Source of the DNA: Chara braunii
Lineage: Eukaryota; Streptophyta; Charophyceae; Charales; Characeae
DNA: 20,736 nucleotides
NCBI GenBank assembly: GCA_003427395.1
Contig: BFEA01000270.1
Location: 969,162-989,897, forward strand
Direction of reading: 5' to 3'
A model generated the notes under the pieces. The model was given only the letters and a program-made list of their open reading frames with translations, was not told the DNA's origin and did no database searches. Of the stretch, positions 10,701-18,381 are shown piece by piece (the stretch's first letter is position 1; each line of letters begins with the position of its first letter). A program made the position numbers and the translations under genes.

Positions 10701-13700
10701 TACTATCAGAAGTTCATGCCCCGATGCAACATGTGAGACCTTTTTTCAAGCCTTGCAAGAGGGTTTGGTAAGTTATCATATGCTCCGCATAGCAGATTCC
10801 AAACTCGTATTCGTAGTGGCTACTGATGCAAGCCAGTATGGGACTGACGCAATGCTGCAACAAGATGATGGTGAGGGCTTGCGGTCGCTCGATACTGCAG
10901 CAAAAGCATGCCCAGCGAAAAGGTAGCCACTTCCACCTACATCCGTGAAGCATTGAACCATTGGAAGCACTATCTTTTGGGATGACATTTCAAGGTCTTC
11001 TCATATCATGAGACCTTGAAATGGATCAAGAAGCAAATTACCTTTTCCCCCACATTGACTTGCTGGTTCCATGAATTAAGACACAAAAAGGGTTGTTATA
11101 ATCGACTTGTTGATGCATTGTCTCGCCACCCCGAGTATATAACTTGCCTTGTAAACTCCTATGACCTCCGGAAGAAACTGAAGGAGGAACTTGTGGAGCA
11201 AACTGCCAAGGATCCCAGTAACGGTAGGCTAGGTCTAGGCCGGTACCAGTCCATCCAGTCTGAGTCTAGGGCCTGTACGGGCAATATCAGAGTCTGCAAT
11301 GATGTTTCCCTCCGAAAGGGAGAAGGTACCGGTTGCTTGGGAGGCCGAGCGGCCTGGAAGTCACCACGCAGGAGGCAAGCAGGCCGGTATATCTGGAGCC
11401 CGAGGGAAGAGCCCGGCCTCATTCTTCAGTGTGCAAGTTTGGCGACACGCTGCTGGAGCGCTGGCGGAGGAGCGCTGACTACTGCAGCGCTGCTGGGAGG
11501 AAGAAGCCGGGAGCTCCCACCTTGGCTATGGTGGAGCTCTACTGGTAGGAGGAGGAGGGAGAAGAGGACCAAGGACGAGAGTGGCGAGGTACCTACCTGG
11601 CTATGGTGGACACCATCTTCATCACCTTGTTAGGCGCTGCATCTGGAAGGCCCCAGTTGGGGTAGTGCCGCATCAAGGAAGCTCGGGACAGAGTCAGGCA
11701 TGGCGGCTGGATGGGCAGCGGCATAGCTGCCTTGTGTTGACCTTGGGACAGGAGAGCAGCGACATAGCTGCTTTGGGTTGTCCTTTGGACAGGAGGGTAG
11801 AGCCCTCAGTACTCCGCCATAGCCTCGGCCTACATTAGGAGGAAGAGGAAGGGTGGCGATGGCTATGGTGGACCTCATGTTGTGCCTGCAGCAGAAGAGG
11901 GATTCGGACATTGATTCTGGTTCAGCCATTCAACATTATTATTGTTATTTCGTGTTTGAATATGAGGGGAGGAGATAAGGAGGAGGAGATTGGTTGGCGA
12001 AGAAGATGAGCATTATCTTTGGTCTATGCTGGAGTACATCATGTTCTTCTTCTTTCCTACTTCTTCTTTCCCTCTCTCTCCTCTCAAGTTCATTCATTTC
12101 TTTTTGCAATTGGACGGCATTGTACTTTCTGATGAATGTATACGTCGAAATCGACCAGGATCGTAACACCTTCCTTCCTTTTCTTTGTCTTGTTGATTTT
12201 TGTTTGAAGCTCCTTCTTTTTCCGTGCACTCAAGTTGAACCCCCCCCCCCATCCCCCCCTGCATTGCATGTGCTCACATTGAGCCCGTCTCCCTCGGTCT
12301 TTTTTTTTTTTTTTTCACGCAATTGGGTTCAGCCCTGTGCCATCCCAGGAGACCTTTGCAGTGAGCATCATCAATGACCAAAATTGTTTCGAACGGGCAT
12401 CGTTAACAGTGGTCTTCTGGCTGTCCTTCATGACATCCGTTAAATTGGAATGGCACAGAGAAGATTAACGTGGCCCTTGTGCATTTGGGGGGAGGAGGGG
12501 GGGGGGGGGGGGGGGGGAAGAGACAAAGCCACAGATCTTCTGGTGAACAGGGTTGTCTCACCCATTTTCAAGGACTAAAGGGTAGAAAAAAGAAAAAGTG
12601 GGAAGCTAGGGGAACTGTTATTAACAGTGAAAAGCAGGAAATCTGAACTGGATTGGGCACTCAGATTGACATCTTGCGTTTTCCATTTGCCGCCTTGTGC
12701 CGGCTACTTTTGTCAACGCCATGTGCCGTTATGTTGTGTGCATGTACGCAGGGCGATGGTCTGTTGTTTCTGGGAGTTCATGTTGAGAATGGGCGTGTCA
12801 AAGGCGATGCCAAGAAGGCCCTTCGAGATGTTATCGCTGAATTTGATATCCCCATTCGGCTTATGGCCAATCAAAACATCATCCTCTGTGACATCCAGCC
12901 ATCATGGAAGAGCAAGATCCAACTAACGCTCAGCGAGGCTGGTCTTGTGGTACGACACCTCTCATTCCTTTGCTTGTTGAAGTTCCTGAGACTCAGTCCC
13001 AGTGAAATCGAATGAAATAAAATCCCGCTGAAGATAAGGCCGCTGATATACAGCATGCCCTGACAGGCGGCCAATAGATCGGAGTTCATCGAATCCAGCC
13101 GCATCCCCACTAACGTAGTTTGAGAGATTGAATTGAAACTTACCTTCCTGAGGCTCTCTATCTTCTCTCTCTAGGACCGCCTGGAAGACTACAGCAGGTT
13201 CCTAGTCCGTCTAGCTAGGAATGCCAGGAGTGCCACATGGACCCCAATCTAGTCCGATCTGGTCCAATCCACTTTAATTGGACCCTTATCCCATATACAC
13301 CTTGGCTTGATCCATATGCATAGTGGAAAGCATCCTGCTACGGAGTGGGGGGATGGGGGGGGGGGGGGGGGGGAGGGGATCTGAGCTTGTTGTCCTTTCT
13401 GCTCTGTTTTCTGATCGTTGGCAGTCAGTCTACTGTTAACTGGAAATCCAGAAAACCAGAGGACAGTTCCTTTCCTGGTCTCCTGCCTTCCCTTCTTGTC
13501 CATTTTCAGGTCTGTTCTCTTGGTCTGTTCTCTCCTGGTCCACTCTCCTGATTCATTCTCCTCTCCATTCTCCTGATCTGCTCTCCTGGTCCGTTCTCCA
13601 GGTTCTCTATTCTCCTGGTCTGTTCTCCAAGTCCACTCCCCTGGTCGGTTCTCGTGGCCGTTCTCATGGCTCTTCTCATGGTTCGTTCTCCTGGTCCAGT

Positions 13701-15488
13701 CTCCTCGGCCCATCTCCTTCTGCGTTCTCGTGGTCAGTGATTCTCCTGGTCTGTTTCCTAAGTCTGGTCCAGTTTCGTTGTCCTTCTTGGTTTCTCATTC
13801 TGCATTCTCCTTGTCCCTCCTCTCTCTCCGTTCTCCTAGTCAGCGGTTCTCCTGGTCTGTTCTCCAAATCCGTTCACCTGGTCACGTCTCCTTGTCCATC
13901 TTCTTGGTTCAGCTCATTCGCCACTCTCCTTGTCCCTGCCCCCTTGTCCGTTCTCCTGGTCTGTTCTCCGTTCTCCTCGTCCAGTCTCCGTCTCCTTGGT
14001 CCATCCCATTCACCATTCTCCTTGTCCCCTCCTCCCTTCTCCGTTCTCCTGGTCATTGGTACTCGTGGTCTATTCTCCAAGTCCGTTCTCCTGGTCTAAT
14101 CTCCTTGTCCATGTCCTTGGTCCGTCTCCTTGTCCATTCTCCCTGTCCTTCCTCCCTTGTCCGTTCTCCAAGTCTGTTCTCCTGCTCCATTCTCATGGCT
14201 GGTCCCACAGTCTGTTCTAATGGTCCATCCGCCTGCTCAATGGTTCTCCAAGTCCGTTCTCCCTGCTCCCCGTCCACAATCCAGGATGCTTCAGTGAGAC
14301 TTTCAGGAAGCATCCTTCCACATTTCCGCCACTTCGATATCCCCTTTTTAAGCTTTTACTAAGAAAACAAGTGAAAAGAAGGCTGTAACCCTTTAAACAT
14401 CTGAAATTTCCTTTTTCCATATATATCGTCAAACAGATATGTGAAACACCCTTTTTTCACTCCTTCCCTCTGTTGTTGTTCCATGATGGTCTTTCTTTTT
14501 TTCCCCAAGCTCTCCAGGATTGCAGAGGCAGCGGGCAAGCTTTGAGTCCTCTGTGCCTTTCATGGTTGGCAGAGGGAGCTTGCCGATGGATAGACGGATA
14601 GAATGTTGAAAATGTCAGAAGAATGTTTACCACAGTAAAACTACGGCAGGTGGTTTACAACAGTAAATACAGCACACCATCAAACTGCTGCATTCAACTA
14701 ATTCTGAATTAAAAAAAAAAAAAAAAGAGAACGAAATTCAATGAATCCAGCACTGAATTCAAGGAAAGAGGGAAATAAAAAATCTGCGAACGGAATTCAT
14801 AAATAAGTAAAAAAGTTCTAGTGTGATTATAGTCTCAAAAAAAAATTAAAAAAAAATTGTCGAGTTTATCCATGAAAGGCAACTACAGCACCTCATCCAG
14901 TTGCTGCATTTGACAACCTGCAGGAGCCTTTCATGTTTTTCAAAAACAATTCGTGTACTTCTTCCTAATATGGTGCTATAGCCCATAGCATAAATTTTCC
15001 TTTTCCATATTTCTGTTACGATCCTGGCCAATTTCGAAATACGAATTCATGAGAAAGCACAATGCTGTTCAGTTGCAAAAAGAAATGAACGAGCTTGAGA
15101 GGAGAGAGAGGGAAAGAAGAAGAAGAAGAAGAAGGAAGAAAGAAAGAAGAAAAAAAAAAAAGTACACCAGAAAAGACCAATGGTAATTCCCCTTCCTCTC
15201 GCGAACCAATCTCCTCATCCTTTTCTCCTCCCCTCTTTATTCAAACAATAAATAATAAGTTATTAACAACTAGCTTGGCGCCCATGTTGCAGGCGGTGCG
15301 GGCAATGCCCGCACAAAAAGAGACGGAAAATATATCATCCTGAAAGAGTCCAACTTCTATTGAACTTATTATACTACTAAGTAACAGGAAAACAGAAAGA
15401 ACAAGAAACTGTGTTCTCTTTCCCCTCACCTCCTTTTTTTGTATCTCGTGTTTGTAAACTTGTTTGCTTGAGAGATTGAGAGGACTTT

Positions 15489-15523
<35 letters not shown>

Positions 15524-15525
15524 TG

Positions 15526-15567
<42 letters not shown>

Positions 15568-16804
15568 GCTTTGTTTTCTTCTTTTCTTTGCTCTTACTAC
15601 TTTTATGTTTTTCCTCCTGTTTCCCCGCCCCCCCCAAAAAAAAACAAGTTTGCCCCTTCTATTCTGGGGGGCGTCAGTCCGGTTGCTTATCACCACCAGC
15701 AAGCATGTTCTGACAAGAAAAGACACTGCTGAGATGAGAGGGAAAAAGACATGGCCATACCCTTGCGGCCCGAGGCACCCAGCATGGCCATACCCTTGCG
15801 GCCCGAGGCACCCAGCAAAGGGGGCCAGACACTGGGGCGCCCCACTGTGTCTCCGCGCTTCCCCGAGGACCTGCTGCTGGCCGGAAAACTTGCTGGCAGT
15901 ACCCAGGCGCACAGCAGTGGGGCCTCGTGGACCGCGGGGCGCAGGGAGGAGCCCCTGGTTGCCTCTCCAGCCTTCCTCCCCAGTCATTCATATATCCCAG
16001 CCCGCGGTCTCCCACTATCCAAAGATATTGCCTATACCCCATTGGTCACTACTCAACCCTGCCAAACCCTTACCTTTATTATGACCACTCCAGACCTCAG
16101 TTACCAGATTGGCTCGTCCTACCCACCTTTACAAGTCGTATCCCTTATTCTTCCGTATGTCCTCTTAACCTGTCTGACCCCTGGATCTTTTTCTTATTGT
16201 TGTTTTTTCTTTTGCTTTTTCTTTTTTTTGTGTGCCTTTTGAGTAAAACGGCTTTGGTGCACAAACAGAACTCACTGTCAAAGCAGATCTAACCAGACAG
16301 AACAGTGGACTATAAAGTAGCACAGAGTTACAACTTACAAACCGATTCATACTGAGCAACGGACTCATTCTTCCTTTCTCCGTTTCTTTTTTCTTTACAG
16401 AAAACAAGAATTCGATGGTTGATTTTAAGGTCACAAACAGTGCAGTACATCCGTTTTCCCATCAGCACATTAAATGAATTAAATTTTTATTTAAATCATC
16501 TAAATCCCTTAGCCAGATTGAACACCATCCATGGCAGTCCCTTTGTGAAGTTCATTTGCAAGTCAATACAAAATACTATATACGTACTCATTTACTAAGT
16601 GCAGACCGTTCAATATGACCACAAAAGCAAACGAGAGACACCTCATCTGGATCAGCACGACTTGTTGTTGTTGTTGGTGGTGGTGGCGGCGGCGGTGGTG
16701 GCACTGGTGGTCGTGGAGGTGTTGTTGTTGTTGGTGGTGGTGGCGGTGGTGGTGGTGGTGGTGGTGGTTGTGGTCGTTGTTGTTGTTGTTGGTGGTTGTT
16801 GTTG

Positions 16805-16836
<32 letters not shown>

Positions 16837-17810
16837 TGGTGGTGGTGGTTGGTGGTGGTGGTTGGTGGTGGTGGTGGTGGTGGTTGTGGTGGTGGTGGTG
16901 GTTGTGGTGGTGGTTGGTCGTGGTGGTGGTTGCTGGTGGCGGTGGTTGTTGTGGTGGTTGTTGTTGGTGGTGGTCGTTGTTGATTGGTGGTTGTTGGTTG
17001 GTGGTTGGTTGGTGCGTGGGGTTGGTGGTTGGTGTGTGGTTACTGGTTGGTGGTGTGGTTGGTGGTGTGGTTGGTGGTATTGGTGGTATTGGTGGTGTGT
17101 CGTTGGTGGTTGGTGGTTGGTGGTTGTTGATGGTGTTGGTTGGTGATGGTGATGGTGATGGTGTTGGTGGTTGTTGATGTTGGTTGTTGTTGGTGTTGGT
17201 GGTTGTTGTTGGTGGTTGTTGTTGGTGGTGGTGGCTGTTGGTGGTGGTTGGTGTTGGTGTCTGATGTTGTTGCTGGTTGTTGTTGCTGGTTGTTGTTGCT
17301 GATTGTTGTTGCTGGTTGTTGTCGTTGGTGGTGGTTGGTATTGTTGGTGGTGGTTGTTATTGTTGGTGGTGTTGGTTGTTTGTTGTTGTTTGTTGTTCTT
17401 TGTTCATGTTTGTTGTTGTTCGTTGTTGTGTGCTGCTGGGTGTTGATGGGTGTTGTTTGTGTTGTTTGTGTTGTTTGTGTTGTTTGTGTTGTTGTTGTTT
17501 GTTGTTGTTTGTTGTTGTGTGGTTGTTGGCTGTGGCTGTGGTTGCAATGGCAGTTGTGGCTGTGGTTGCGGTGGCTTTTGTGGTTGTGCCCAGTTGTGGT
17601 TGCAGTGGTGGTTGTGGTTGTCGTTGTGGTGGCTTTTATGGTTGTGGTTGTGGTTGCGGTGGCGGTGGTGGTGGCAGTGGTGGTTGTGGCGGTTGTGGTG
17701 GTTATGGTTGTTGTCATCATCGTTACGGTTGTCGCTGTCGTTGTCGTTGTCGTCATCGTTGTTCTTGCCGTCGTCATTGTCGTGGGCATCATCATCATTG
17801 GCATCATCAT

Positions 17811-17844
<34 letters not shown>

Positions 17845-18206
17845 ATTGTCGTCGTCGTCGTCATCGTTGTTCTTGTCGTCGGCGGTTGTGGTGGTTATGG
17901 TTGTTGTCATCATCGTGGTTGTCGCCGTCGTTGTCGTTGTCGTCATCGTCGTCATCGTCATCGTTGTTCTTGTCGTCGTCATTGTCGTCGGCATCATCAT
18001 CATCATTGTTGTTGTTGTTGTTGTTGTTGTTGTCGTCGTCATCATCGTTGTTCTTGTCGTCGTCATTGTTGTGGGCATCATCATCATTGGCATCATCTCA
18101 TCATCATTGGCATCATCATCCTTGGTGGTGGTGGTGCTGCTGCTGCTGCTGTGGTTGTGGTGGTTGCGGTGGGTTGTGGTTGGTGTTGCAGTCGTTGTGG
18201 TTGTTG

Positions 18207-18238
<32 letters not shown>

Positions 18239-18329
18239 GGTGTTGGTGATGGTGGTGGTGTTGGTGGTGGTTGCCTGGTGGTTGGTGTTGATGGTTGGTG
18301 GTTGCGGTCGTTGTGGTTGGTGTTGTCGG

Positions 18330-18381
<52 letters not shown>

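Larger units (their letters stand above)
4996..12168 (+). mobile_element. Degenerate Ty3/Gypsy LTR retrotransposon, integrase deleted
   Basis: Order: 5' LTR, tRNA-iMet primer site, long leader, gag with a CCHC knuckle, protease remnant, reverse transcriptase with YLDD, RNase H, 3' LTR. PR before RT-RH and the RT motifs identify the Ty3/Gypsy superfamily. The integrase that should follow RNase H is absent: the frame ending DALSRHPEY...DPSN runs straight into the 3' LTR. Frameshifts and stops in every coding block show it cannot move by itself. It lies inside a SIR intron in sense orientation. No matching target-site duplication was found, as expected if the outer LTR end is not correctly placed. 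Confidence 0.9.
2939..12751 (+). other. SIR intron of 9813 bp containing a Ty3/Gypsy element
   Basis: Donor GTGAGA at 2939; acceptor GTACGCAG ending at 12751. It joins GWHEQ to GDGLLFLG in phase 0, matching the uninterrupted SiR block. About 7 kb is a decayed LTR retrotransposon in the same orientation as the gene. The rest is purine-rich repeats, a U6-derived pseudogene and homopolymer runs. Confidence 0.92.

Noticed and set aside
13249-14362. Open frames across the pyrimidine minisatellite (Glu/Arg/Thr-rich on -, Ser/Pro/Leu on +)
   Set aside because: Composition is dictated by the CTCCTGGTC repeat; no start context, domain or splice support.
15241-16242. 248-codon minus-strand and 163-codon plus-strand frames across the GC-rich patch
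   Set aside because: They overlap each other, and the minus-strand frame passes through TG and T microsatellites. No homology was recognised.
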